In this document: positions 25,033-36,100 of the stretch, piece after piece
Numbering within the stretch: position 1 is the stretch's first letter
How the letters are laid out: every line of letters starts with the position of its first letter
Origin: Epinephelus fuscoguttatus
Taxonomy: Eukaryota > Chordata > Actinopteri > Perciformes > Serranidae
DNA length: 64,000 bases
Assembly: GCF_011397635.1 (NCBI RefSeq)
Contig: NC_064775.1
Coordinates: 11,744,952-11,808,951, forward strand
Direction of reading: 5' to 3'
Translations under genes and position numbers: made by a program
Notes under the pieces: model-generated
Databases searched by the model: none
Told to the model about the DNA's origin: nothing
Seen by the model: the letters and a program-made list of their open reading frames with translations, nothing else

Positions 25033-26886
25033 ATATATCATGAGATGGCAATGCCCACCCTCTGGTTCCCCACCTGACACTCAGTACGACTAAGCTCATA
25101 GCTCGACTAATCAGTCAAGTCGGACTTCTCGTCTTGTCTGAGTGTACATGCAGACGAGAAAATCGAATTTCTGACCAAGTTCATCTGACTCTGCCTTGAT
25201 AGGCGGCGCTGTGCCCTTTTTAATATAGTGAGTATTGAACTAGTTCTGGTTCTTGTTCAGAAACTTTTTTAAATAAATCCGCCTTTGGCGTTTTCCGACC
25301 ATCCATAAACTTCAAAATGTTTAGCTCCTTTAGCTGTCGGAGCATGAATGTAGTTTCCTCTTCCGTCCAGAAGTGCGTCTTCAGGGTCTCGGTTGCCATG
25401 GTGTTTGTTTGTTTGTTTGTTTTTCAGGGAGTTACTGCACTGCTGCTACGTCATCTCCTTCTTCTTCCGGGTGAAAGCCCGCGAAAGAAAAAGTGGTGCA
25501 TGTGCAGAACGCCGAGTCCAACTCCAGTCAGACTAAGTGGATACATGCAGCAATAGTTTGATTTTCAGTCAAATTATCTAGGTGTTAGCTGCCAGCCGTG
25601 GGCTCAGCCACCTCCATGTTGAGAGCTGTGTGCAGACAACCTCTGAATCATAGATACACTCTGAATATCAAATAGAGCTCCTTTAAAGTTTTGCAAGGAG
25701 GTACATACAACACCCAAAACCTCAGTGTTTTATTAAACAACTAACAAATAGCTAAAGAGCGGCTTTAAGATGTGCATTTAATTATGCTCTGGCTCCAAGT
25801 GCCACATTGAGAAATATATGGAGGTAATGAACAAAGTCTCAAAGGGTCACATTTAAAAACGCTTCACTTAAAAAAGTAGTTTTTTGCAGGGAAATGAGGC
25901 CTGAGGTAGTCAGCCTTAGTAGCAACAGCCAACATGGCTGAAAAGACAAAGAGGAGCATTTGTTCACTATAAACTGTAACACTGAAACAGTATTTTATTA
26001 CACATTTATAATAGAGGTTATAAAGTGATTCCACTCTGATCAGGAAACCGGCTGACCTTCACAACCTGGCCCCAGGGACGCACCCGCCCTTCCTCACCTT
26101 CCAGGGGGAGGTTCTCACTGACGTCAACAAAGTAGAGGAGTATCTGGAGGAGATGCTGGCTCCACCAAAGTAGGCCTCACACACAGAAACACACACGCAG
26201 GAAAAGGAAGTAGGGTGAGAAAGATTCTATTTAACACCATGTTCCTGTTTCTTAGGTATCCCAAACTTGCAGCAAAGAATCATGAGTCAAACACAGCAGG
26301 AAATGACATATTTGCCAAGTTCTCCGCCTATGTCAAAAACACAAGACCAGATAAACATCGAGGTAAACACGCTGTATCCAGTAAGCATAACCATTGTACT
26401 CCATATACCTGGTTTATCAGTTTTGATGACGTTGTGGCCTGGATTGTGTTTTATGTGTGTTGCAGCACTGGAGAAGAGTCTAGACAAGTCCCTGGCTAAG
26501 CTGGATAAGTATCTGATGAGCCCACTACCTGATGACGTCCAGGCTGGACGCCACAGTGGCGAGGGAGAATCCAAACGCAAATATCTAGATGGAGATGAGC
26601 TGACGCTGGCTGACTGCAACCTTCTGCCCAAACTTCATGTCGTCAAGGTAACATTGGTTGGATTTATTTTGATTAATCTGATTTTGTCTTCACAGTATTA
26701 CAATGACTTTTTTTTCTGCAGGTGGTTGCGAAGAAATACCGGAACTATGACATCCCATCTGAATTCAGAGGGGTGTGGCGTTACCTTGGCAACGCCTACA
26801 GCCGAGATGAGTTCACCAACACGTGCGCAGCTGATGTGGAAATCGAGCTGGCCTATAAGGATGTTGCTAAGAGGTTGGGAAAGTGA
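19138..26886 (+). CDS. clic5: Chloride intracellular channel 5, long (p64-like) isoform
   Basis: Seen: the first exon 19138-19662 (175 codons) splices in phase 0 to shared exons 24779-24888, 26044-26169, 26256-26362, 26466-26647 and 26722-26886, giving 404 residues. The human long form has about 410. The start is [10 protein letters not shown] with a strong context (gccacaATGg). An in-frame ATG at 18943 is possible but codes for unremarkable sequence. Residues 5-41 hold six tyrosine motifs ([24 protein letters not shown]). A proline stretch, two poly-serine runs and Glu/Lys-rich segments follow, ending IQLYVK before the CLIC fold. The redox cysteine of [10 protein letters not shown] is residue 186. 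Known: the long form corresponds to bovine p64/CLIC5B, a phosphoprotein reported to bind Src-family kinases. The family links membranes to actin through ERM proteins. The low-complexity N-terminus is poorly conserved, but the tyrosine-cluster layout parallels the human form. Confidence 0.88.
20044..20084. repeat. (GT)n microsatellite
   Basis: This uninterrupted GT tract lies in the long-isoform intron of clic5. Confidence 0.96.
20270..20314. repeat. (TCTA)n microsatellite
   Basis: About eleven tetranucleotide units lie within clic5 intronic DNA. Confidence 0.96.
22237..26886 (+). CDS. clic5: Chloride intracellular channel 5, short isoform
   Basis: Seen: the alternative first exon 22237-22293 encodes [19 protein letters not shown]. 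It joins the same phase-0 acceptor at 24779 as the long form, giving 248 residues; human CLIC5A has 251. Domains: a thioredoxin-like N-domain (residues about 15-100) with the glutaredoxin-like motif GNCPFSQ, whose reactive cysteine is residue 30. The putative membrane-inserting helix overlaps [21 protein letters not shown]. An all-helical GST-like C-domain contains [20 protein letters not shown] and ends [11 protein letters not shown]. Known: CLIC5 acts in hair-cell stereocilia, podocytes and other microvillar structures with radixin/ezrin. [13 protein letters not shown] and KKYRNYDIP blocks make CLIC5 the best match, CLIC4 next. The last coding exon ends at TGA 26884-26886. It sits divergently from enpp4, as on human 6p21.1. 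Confidence 0.94.
22305..22329. repeat. (GT)n next to clic5 splice donor
   Basis: This GT tract starts 11 bases after the donor of the short-form first exon. Confidence 0.95.
23421..23472. repeat. Near-perfect inverted repeat, 19-bp arms
   Basis: Arms 23421-23439 (catcatcaccaccacaaca) and 23454-23472 are inverted copies with 18 of 19 bases pairing, around a 14-base loop. It lies in a clic5 intron inside repeat-like DNA. Confidence 0.85.
24722..24754. repeat. (GT)n near clic5 exon 2 acceptor
   Basis: The GT tract ends about 24 bases before the acceptor AG. It is followed by gtctgtgtgcgtgtacag in place of a clean pyrimidine tract. Confidence 0.95.
24889..26043 (+). other. clic5 intron 2
   Basis: This intron holds an (AT)n tract (24999-25029) and sequence that looks like a degenerate dispersed repeat (about 25,080-25,560, with aggcggcgctgtg). 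No exon is seen. The flanking exons splice in phase 2. Confidence 0.75.
24999..25029. repeat. (AT)n microsatellite
   Basis: This simple AT alternation is flanked by TTATTA-type sequence. Confidence 0.93.
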
Positions 26887-29145
26887 ACGCATCACTACCA
26901 CAGTCACTGTTGTACCTTTCCCGCCTTTTAGAAAATTTACTAAATCATACTTCTAACATGCAGCATTTACAAACGATGAGTCATTTTAAACACGCGTGTG
27001 CTGAAAGGTGGTCAAGTGTTGCACAGTGACGTGTCTCAAAGAAAGGACAAATGATTCATCATTTTCTAAAGTTGCTGTGTAGCATCTCAAGTCTTATTCC
27101 TGCGTAATAATACTGACTATAAACAAATGGAAGAGGCTGAAATGGTTGGCTGTGGTGATTATACTGCCCCAAATAATAGCATGATTTTAAATGAGGAAAA
27201 AAGTTTGCAATTGACCAATGGAAAATCCCACCCTCCCCTTAGTTGCAGTTGCTAGGTCAGACAAGCTTAACAGAAATAGGCCTAAAGCTGATGATGCTGA
27301 TTCATTTTGTTGGGTGACGTTGTGTGTATTAAATAGTTTCCTGGTGTCAGGTAACATACTTTCAAGAGCCAGACAGCAAAGATTACAGTTGTGGGTATCC
27401 ATTCTTAAGAGTGGCACATAGCCTTACAAAGATAATATAAACAAATGAACGTTAGCCTTGGTCTGGCTAAAGATAATTCATGTCAGATATGTCGACCACC
27501 AACCTATCTTGTCTTTTTCCAAATCTCTTTAAGGTTACCACAGAAAATAAGGAGGAAGCAAATTTGGCTGACACTGGTGATCCGAAATTAGGCTAGCTCC
27601 TCTTGGTGTAGCTATACGTTAGCTAGCTAATTAGCTTAACATTGGCTAACTAAGATGTACAGTGTAGTATGTTGGTGGGGATGGTGACTCCAATGTAATG
27701 TGACCCTTAGCAACATCTTTACCAGTCTTCAAAACTTGGTTTCCTTTCAACATAGACAAGCCTAGCGCCTAGCATAACTATGTAGACCCATGTGGCCTAT
27801 GTATGAAGAGAACTGGATACTGCGTTAGAGGTGGGGCCCTGTTCATTTCTTTGAGAGTCGCTCAGTGACATATAAAGCCCAAAAAATTGTGACTTCCATG
27901 TGGAAAATGATCTAGATCTTCCGCTCTGCTTCTGCATCGTTGGCCCATATAGAGATGCTGCACTAACTCAAAGCCCAAAATCAGCCCCCTGAATCAAAGC
28001 CCAATAGTGAAATGAATTATTTCGAGGGGCTTGGTGATGCTTAAGAAATTTTAGCCATCATGTTACAGATGTCTCTTCCACAGCATGAGTCTATGGGAAA
28101 AAATCTTTTTGGTTGCAATGGCATCACATGACAGGCACGGATGTTGTAATTCTACAGCCCTCATCAGGAAAGGTGACTGAGGTTCTGCAGGGTACCAAGC
28201 TTGTACAACTGTCATTGGAGCACATAACGAAAAGGGGCGGGACTTAGGAAAGGTCAATTGACTGTAAACCCCTGTCCTGAGCAGTGATTGTGATTGCTAT
28301 CTACTTTAATGTGCTGTACCAGTACAGAGAGCTTGACAGGCCTAGCAACAGTAACTAAGGGTGGTGGGGCTTAACAAAAGGTCGACCTGGAGATCACCAG
28401 ACAGCTGATGATAGCTCTACTGAAGTACTACCCATTTCTACTTACAGTTAATCTGCTTACCAAACCCAAATAATTTCATGTTGTGCATTGACATATGTAA
28501 TAGGAGGGATCCATAAAGCAGATTTTGATTATATGACCTGTCCTCTGTCTTCTGTGGATATGTTGTATTAGCTATTACATTGCAGTGTTGAATTAATGTT
28601 GAGAATGTGTTTCAGCCAAAGTACTTTGTCTTTTACTGGGGCAGTGTCAGCCTTGTAGACTTTAGAGATATGGTGTCTCCCTCCTTCTCTTTCAGACACA
28701 ACAACTGAATGAGTGTTACACCACAGTTTATGTACCATAATGATCACTATCAGTCTATTTCAGATTAAAATCATACTTTCAATGTAATAAATCAGCTTAT
28801 GATGAAAGAGAAAAGCACCCAAACAAACCAAGTTTACTCAAGCTGTTGTGTTGTCATGTAATTTTAATCACGAGTGCCTTAGTGGGAATCAAGCTCTCCT
28901 CCGCCTCCAGCTCTTTATGTCTGTACAGTAAATTATATATGTCTGAATATAATATGAATGTGAATTATTGATGTCATCAAAGGACTCCTCCTGCCCCGTG
29001 GAGCTGTGTAATAATAATATAAACTTAATATTTCTGTAAATGATTGTAGCTCAACTATATTCATATTCCTTCTGATGATTAGAACCATGAATCCACTGTG
29101 TATATGTCGCTTATTTGAATAATAAATCTATTTTCTCAGAGACCG
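26887..29145 (+). other. clic5 3' UTR
   Basis: Non-coding sequence runs from the stop codon to AATAAA at 29121-29126. About 25 bases later comes a gagttgtgttgttttt GU/U-rich element, a textbook 3' end. It contains dispersed-repeat sequence at about 27,540-28,000, including a gaactggatact...ggggcc motif shared with about 23,727. An earlier AATAAA near 28,786 could be an alternative site. Confidence 0.6.
29121..29126 (+). terminator. clic5 poly(A) signal
   Basis: AATAAA is followed at a suitable distance by a GT/T-rich downstream element. Confidence 0.7.
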
Positions 29146-31120
29146 AGTTTGAGAGTTGTGTTGTTTTTTCCACCGGAAGCTATCTCGTTGATGTATGAGT
29201 GTGGTATAGCTGCACGAGAGAATGGATATTGGATGTGTCTCTGCCTGCAAATCAAGCTGTTACTGTGGGATGTTGTTCAAATGTTCCAAGAAAAACACAG
29301 ATGCAAAAATGCGTTGTTGCTGATTTGTTTATGGAAATACATGCAAAGTCATCTTAGGTGTGTCATGCTGTGTGGTAGATTCACCTTTCTTACTGAACAT
29401 TGGATACATGTAACTTTAGATTGATTTCCATATTAATAACCAGCTGAAGAAAATGCACACACTTCCATGTCATAACAAGACAAAAATACCCATGCCCCTA
29501 AATTATAGAGCAATGTTTTACTTTCTGGCACTTCATTAAATGCACAACCTAATGTGTCTTCCAAAATGATTCAGTAACTGAGCTGGTGTTCAGCATCACA
29601 ACGGGCCTATTGCCCAGTCAGGAAGGAGCGTGTGTCATCTAAGAACCAGCAGATGGCAGTAAACACAAAGCTTTCACTGGTCTGCCATAGCATGAGCATA
29701 GAGTTAGGGACCGTCCTGCTTTTTGTCCTCCTCTTCTGTTTAACCACCTTGATGTGGCAATTGTGACTGCACATGAATCACTATGGCAAATATTTAAACA
29801 GCATAGAGTCATCGAAGATTTAAGTAGGCTTTGGGTAAGTAAGTCAGTAAAATAATGTATTTATAAAGGGAAATATATTTAGATTGAAACTGTTTTACAA
29901 CTGATTTTTATCATCTGCCCTCTAATTTGATGAATTGCAACTTGTGGCACATCATGATACCATTAAATGATGTATTTAGTGTGACATGGTGGTGTATTGG
30001 TTAGTGCTGTTACCTCACAGCAAAAGGGTTTCTGGTTCAATGCCAGGAAGGAACCATTTTGTGCAGAGTTTGCGTGTTCTCCCCGTGTCAGCATGGGTTT
30101 TCTCAGGGTACTCCAGCTTCCTTCCACAGTCCAAAGACACGCAGGTTAATTGGTGACTCTAAATTGTCCTCAAGTGTGAATGGTTGTCTGTCTTTATGTG
30201 TCAGTCCTGTGATAGTCTAGGGGGTATCCCGCCTCTCGCCCAATGTCAGCTGGGATCGGCTCCCAGGAGGGTAAGTGGTTACGAAAGTGGGTGGATAAAT
30301 ATTTACACAGTAAGATTTTTGTAAGTAATCATCAGTAATGTGGCTGTAAGTGGGTGATTGCAAATGACAGAACAGCAAGGACAGTCTGATGAGTTCAGAA
30401 AATTACATCACTTCACTGTAAAGCAACCTTTAAAATCAGGCCCTGGCCCTAGTTAGCAGCATTTTACTGTGTAGCTGGTGAAGATGGAGGTAATTTGTAG
30501 TTCAATCTTATTTCTTTACATATCCTGTCAGATAAATGTAGGATGGTAAAAAAAATTTAAATTGTAGTGAAATTAAAATATGAAGTGTCAAGAAATGGTA
30601 ACACTACTAGACAAGTAACACTACCAAAAGATATGTCATAAGTTAAAGCCCTGTATTGAAAATGCTGCTTAATTTAAATTATTATCAAATTGTAGTACTG
30701 TAGTTGTACTTGGATTGATGTTAACAGTAAGGCTACGAAGTCTATGAAGAAAACCAAATACCACAATATTTTGGACTAAAAACTTTGATGTCAATATTGC
30801 AAAAATATTGAAGGGTTAACCATTGGTGCTTTCACAAAATGTAGATGTTAGTGGGTAAATGAAAAAAAGCAGAACAACAAGGACAGTCTGGTAAGTTCAG
30901 AAAATTACATCACTTTATATACACGCCACATTACCCAAAATCTAAGGTGATATCAATATAATATTGATGTATTGCCTGGCCCTAGTTACCCTGTCAGATA
31001 AATGTAGAATGGTAAAAAGTACAGCATGTATCTCTGTGCTGTAGTGGAACTTAAATATAAAGTGAAATGTAAATACTCAAGTACAAGTACCTCAAATCAG
31101 CACTTGACTAAGTGTACTTC
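29146..31120. other. clic5-mgat5 intergenic region
   Basis: No gene is seen. The region holds a dispersed SINE/LINE-like unit (29,980-30,300) and a duplicated segment (30,367 and 30,870, about 503 bp apart). Its end, close to the mgat5 start, carries a tacttccaccactgc repeat-end motif common in fish DNA. Confidence 0.65.
29980..30300 (+). mobile_element. Dispersed teleost SINE/LINE-like repeat
   Basis: The unit begins gtgacatggtggtgtattgg. It carries tgcgtgttctccccgtgt, the core cagtccaaagacacgcag and ttaattggtgactctaaatt. It ends with cagctgggatcggctcccag and a ggataa-like tail. I recognise this as a very common interspersed repeat of teleosts, but I cannot name the family with certainty. 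Confidence 0.7.
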
Positions 31121-31124
31121 CACC

Positions 31125-31359
31125 ACTGCTCAATATCGGCCTGTACGTTTTTCTGCGGGGCGTTAACAGGCAGACGGTCCCTAACGTGTCACTCGCTTTC
31201 TGCAAGTGGGCAGAGCGACACAAGGGCTCGTGCGCTGGGGCTGAAATCCTTCCAGTCTGCTCAACACAGCGACGTCTCCGCTCGCGGTTTCCCCTGGATT
31301 TTAAGTCTTATTACCACCTCATATCATCACCGTGGGCTACCGGCAGACACATTAAAAAG
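31125..31359 (+). promoter_or_regulatory. mgat5 first (non-coding) exon within CpG-rich promoter region
   Basis: CpG density rises sharply at about 31,140-31,740. A consensus donor (aaaaag|gtaagc) sits at 31359/31360. This is the only good CpG-rich candidate upstream of the mgat5 coding exon. The transcription start is not visible, and the 5' limit given is approximate. Confidence 0.5.
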
Positions 31360-33112
31360 GTAAGCCATTTTATGTGACTGTAACGGCTCCGGAGCCTCTC
31401 TGTTAAGGGACTAACGCTGGAAGAAGAGGCGCAGTGTTTAGCCGTGTGTGCTCGGGAGTGGGCGACTGGTCATTGCGGCGGTGTTTGTTGTGAACTGTGT
31501 GGTGGTCGAGCGAAGCAGCTAGCCGTCTCAAGCCTCTAAATAAAGCTAATGTAGCCAGAAACGGTGGTAGCCTGATTGTGAGTCGGCTAGCGACATTAAA
31601 GCGAGCTAAGAGCTGAGTGGCTAACGTCAACGCTAGCGGTTTGTAACGTTACTAACGGCCAGTTGGGGAATCAGACGTTAGACACCGCAGCGAGCAGGGG
31701 GTCCTATTGTTAGTACACGGCCGGTTTAGCTAACTAACGTTAGCTAATGAAAGAAGTGAGAGTAGCTCAGTGTGATGCTGAATACATGGACTGTATACAC
31801 AAAGGGTCTCTGTGGCCGAGTGGCATCATTGTATAGGAAACATGTCTCGAACAGGTTGTTCAAGAATAACGTCCAACTCCAAGTCGCTCCCTGCTCTCCT
31901 TGGTTAAGGTGCATTTTTACAGCAGCAGCTCCAAGATACTGTCTGCAATAAACCTGCTATTTTTAGCGCTCATTACACTATAATGTGTACAATATTCAGC
32001 AGGTGACATTTACAGCTGCACGCACAATGTGTCAGTGACAGACAACCGTCCTCTTCACTGCACTTAGTTGTGTCTCAACCAGGCATTTCACCTTGTTGGA
32101 CGCAAACAAGGGAGACGTGTTTGCTTCCAGCATCCACACATGATGTTGCGTTTTGGTGACACAGGCTGTGGAAGTTAATCGTGTTAATTTATGCCCCGTA
32201 GGCCCACTGCGTCTTCTTTGGAAATGCTTGGCTGCAACAATGGTAGGACCTGTGTTTTTTTGGCCAGCATTGCACGATTTAACACCTGTTTTAAAATGAG
32301 CTTGGGGTCCATTGTTTCCCCTTACATGACATGCCAGGGTTTGTCTGCTCTTCATGTTTTGCAGCTGTTTATTAAGGACCAGCAGGATTCGTAAAAGCTG
32401 AAGAAGTGAAATGAGATGCTTGATTTTCTGTTGTGGTTCCTGTTAGGTCACTGTGGCTCATTGCTGAAGCACTTAGCTCACCAGTGCAGTCCAGTAATTT
32501 GCAGTCTGCAGACTGTGAACCACGAGCAGTCAAATGTAATCAGGTTATGAAATGCTGATATGATTATAGGAGAAGTATCTCGTGTCATTATCATGCAAGC
32601 TGCAAATGTGATTGGGTTTACTTTCAACAAGAAGCTTGTCAGAGTCAGTTTTGGTGGCTGATCAGCAACACAGGATACATTTCCCTGCTGGGACAGTAAA
32701 GTATATCTTATCTTATTAAACGTGACCCAGCAGAAATGCGTCTCTCCGCGTATGATCCTTGAGCTAATGCTGAGTGTAGTGACCATCCCAAGGTGAGCCA
32801 CCAACTGCCCCTGGCTTTATAAAGAGCTCTTTCAGCCACCTTTTTGCCGGAGCCCTTGGGATTATAAATCCTGAGGAAAAGGAGCTTTGCTTCGGTGGCA
32901 TGCTTCACTGGCAAGAAATTGTTGGAGGGTGTATGGGGGAGTGGGTAGCGTTGGTGGGCTGGAGTGGAGAGCCAGCAGAGGCAGTGGAGGGTTGAGGAAG
33001 AAGGGATTGAAGGTGGAGGGATCAGGGAGAACTGGGCTGTGGTGATGGATGCCATGCAGGGAAGTGGAACACTTGGCCTTTCTGTGATTAAAGGGCTCCT
33101 GTTCTCCGAGCA

Positions 33113-33115
<3 letters not shown>

Positions 33116-33167
<52 letters not shown>
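33116..33167. repeat. (CA)n microsatellite
   Basis: This CA tract in the mgat5 leader intron generates Cys/Val and His/Thr shadow frames. Confidence 0.97.
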
Positions 33168-33169
<2 letters not shown>

Positions 33170-36100
33170 GTCATCTCTTACTTGTGTGGTCAGGCTGGTT
33201 ACTTATCACAAAGCCTGCACCTCCAAAGTCAGCATTCCCAAACAGCGATTTTACTTCCAACGTTATTTAATGCCAGGGTCTGTACAGAGTACACTTGAGG
33301 TCAGAATGAGGTGTAAAATCAGCTCTTTGGGAGAAGATTGTGCCATGTGTGTTGCACTTTAGCCAGAAACCCCACTCCACCTTGGCACTCCACTCTGAAG
33401 AGGCTCTTTCCCATCACGCAGCACACATTCGCTTCTTTACAGTCGGTGTACTGTTTGGAGCTCTGCAGTTGCAAAGCACTTGGTTATTCGTGCTGCACAT
33501 CTGAGCTGCAGAGAGATGCTTATTGGTCGGGCAGGTCGCAGAGCATACAGTAAATCTCACTGAAAAGCTGTTTGCACATTCAGTGAAGGAAAAACTGAAG
33601 AGGTCATAAAAGGAAGCTTACTGTTACCTCAAACATTTATCACGTCCTCAGTTTCATGCCTGGTCTTTGTCTCAGAGACTATTGAAAGATTCCATTCATA
33701 GGCAAGTGAACTATGATCTGCTGTCAAAATGACACGAGGGTGTGAACATTTAAATCTGTACCACTGTTGGCTCATAAGCTGGGCATTTTGTCTGATTTGG
33801 GCTTCATGTAGGCTAGTTTAATTTATATTAATGTTTTTCAGTCATGTGATGATAAAGAAATCAGAAAACTGAGGTAATATTTGAGGTGAAACTGAAAATC
33901 ATAGGCAAAATAAAGGATTTCCTGGCTCTAGGGCTAATACTTGCGCACTTTTATATGCCAAACAGCACAAAAACAAACTCAGATTTAACTCTGATCAAGC
34001 TGTAAAACGAGGCAATGCTGATCAAATATAAACCAAGATTCTGTTAATATTTTATATGCCTATTTCTTGCCTATTTTTACGTATCATTCAACTGTAATTC
34101 GAGATTTTTTGTTACAAGCTGGCTGTCATATTGTTCCCTGTGTGAAAACAGCCAAGTGTCCATGATGTCACCCAGCAGCAGGAGCATTTATTAGTACGGT
34201 GTGGCAAAGTGCATCCTTGTAATCATAGGTTTTCTACCTCTTACGCAAAAGCAAATGTCATATCCCTTTTAAATTTGTTTGTCATTCAGCACCAATTTCA
34301 AAAGTATTCATGTCTTTCTACTGCATAGACAGCCCAGTTTTATGAATATTTCCAGGGGTGAAATACTTCTTAAAGGACAAAAAAAACCAAAACAGTTTGT
34401 TCACGTAATATTCACATAAATTTGCAAAAATTTGCGTCTGAGCCAAAGCAATTTACATACTGTACAGCCTACGTCCACCTTTCCCTTCATGTTCTCTGCT
34501 ATAAATCTCAGACTCTTCAACTGCAGGCTTGCGTGACTCAGAATTTACTGAGTTTGCATTGGTTTAACTGGTATGTGATGTCTTTTGTGTCAGTCTATTT
34601 GTGTACCGATACACACCTACTAATTATGCAACTGGAGAAAGGTTGCATGATTTTATTATGGCAACAGGTGGATTTTGCTGACCTATTTTTTTTTAACATA
34701 ATCTATGAAATAAAAGGTTGATGACTTTCCGGACATCACAATCCTTCAATCAAATTTCTAAGTTAATTACAAACAACATTTTAGCCATTTGTGTTTTTTG
34801 GTAATTAATTATCTTATCATGCTAGGCAACAGAAATTAATCCGATCTGCTAAGCCTATAGATGACAAGTTAACACGTAGGAAAAAATGTGTTGCAGTCAA
34901 GATGGGTGAAGTCAGACAATGATTATTTCTTTACAGAAAGCTCCAGGTGCTTTTTCCGGTAACACCTCAAACCTGATATACTGGAATAATAAATGTCACG
35001 AAAACAATAACCTACGTGAGCCAGAAGAATCCGGTAATACCTGGATGCCAACATAAACTACTGGTTCTGTCGCAAACAAGGACTGTGTTCATACAAATTG
35101 CGATGTGATGAGTGTTGAATTTGTAAGTGGAGTGACTCAGTTATAATACAAAAACTTGCAGCTACTTCCACAGAAACATGAAGCAAATGTGTCTAGTTGG
35201 CTGTATTGTATGTTGCCAGGATTAGCGTTGTCAAAAATATGGTTTCAACACTCAGTTTTCACTGTATTGATACACCAGTACCAGCGGCTCTTTCTCGCTC
35301 TCTCATTGTCTCATTCTGGTGTCGTGACAGTGCCGAAGAGGACAGAAAGTGAGGACATTTTGCCACTCCTGACTTCTTTAAAGGCTTTTAGAGGATTTGG
35401 ATTGCATTAAGAGTGAAGATCAGCATTTGGATTAGTTTTATGTTGGGGAAAGTGTTATTAGTTAGGCATGTAGTGCAGAGGGTCAGGGTTTTGGGATTTA
35501 ATGTAGTTAGTGAAGGCACACAGCATACATATTTTTGCATACATCTCATTGCATAACAGTTTGTTACTTGTAAATGCTGCACTTAATTCTGAAAATTTGT
35601 TTTACTGTGAGAGTATATTAAGATGTGATGCTTTTGTGTGTGTGTGAGTGCATAGCTTAAGTGTTCTTCTACATGTTGTGTTAAGGCCAGCATAACAACA
35701 GAGCTTGTATGTGGTGCACACAGGGGGGAAAGGAAGTGCAAAGACTACCCTCAGTTCCTCATCTGCAATTCCTATCCACACTTGTCACTGGGCTTGTTTT
35801 CGACATGCAGGTCATGTTCAGGGTGGGCTTGTCCTCTCCCTCTCATCTCATGGCAGCATGTTGCGGCAGGTTAAACCTGTCAGTGCTAGTCCGAGGAAAG
35901 TGATACCTTATCAGCGTTTTTTTTTAATTTGGAGGTGACTTTATGAAGTGTTTTTAACAAGCATGCCTGTTACAAAGTCCTTCACAGCAACAAAAGACAA
36001 AAGAAACTATATTGCAAGTTTTCTGGGATGCAAAGAGTTTGAGTGTTGTTTGTATGTGATTGGTCATACCTGTTGCTTCCTTTGTATTTTGATTTCATGT

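Noticed and set aside
25317..25556. Possible small gene in clic5 intron 2
   Set aside because: It lies in repeat-like sequence, and the frame has no support beyond being open.
31808..31880. tRNA-like start (gtggccgagtgg) downstream of the mgat5 promoter
   Set aside because: The A-box resemblance to tRNA-Ser/Leu is good, but no acceptable B box (ggttcgaatcc) or acceptor stem follows.
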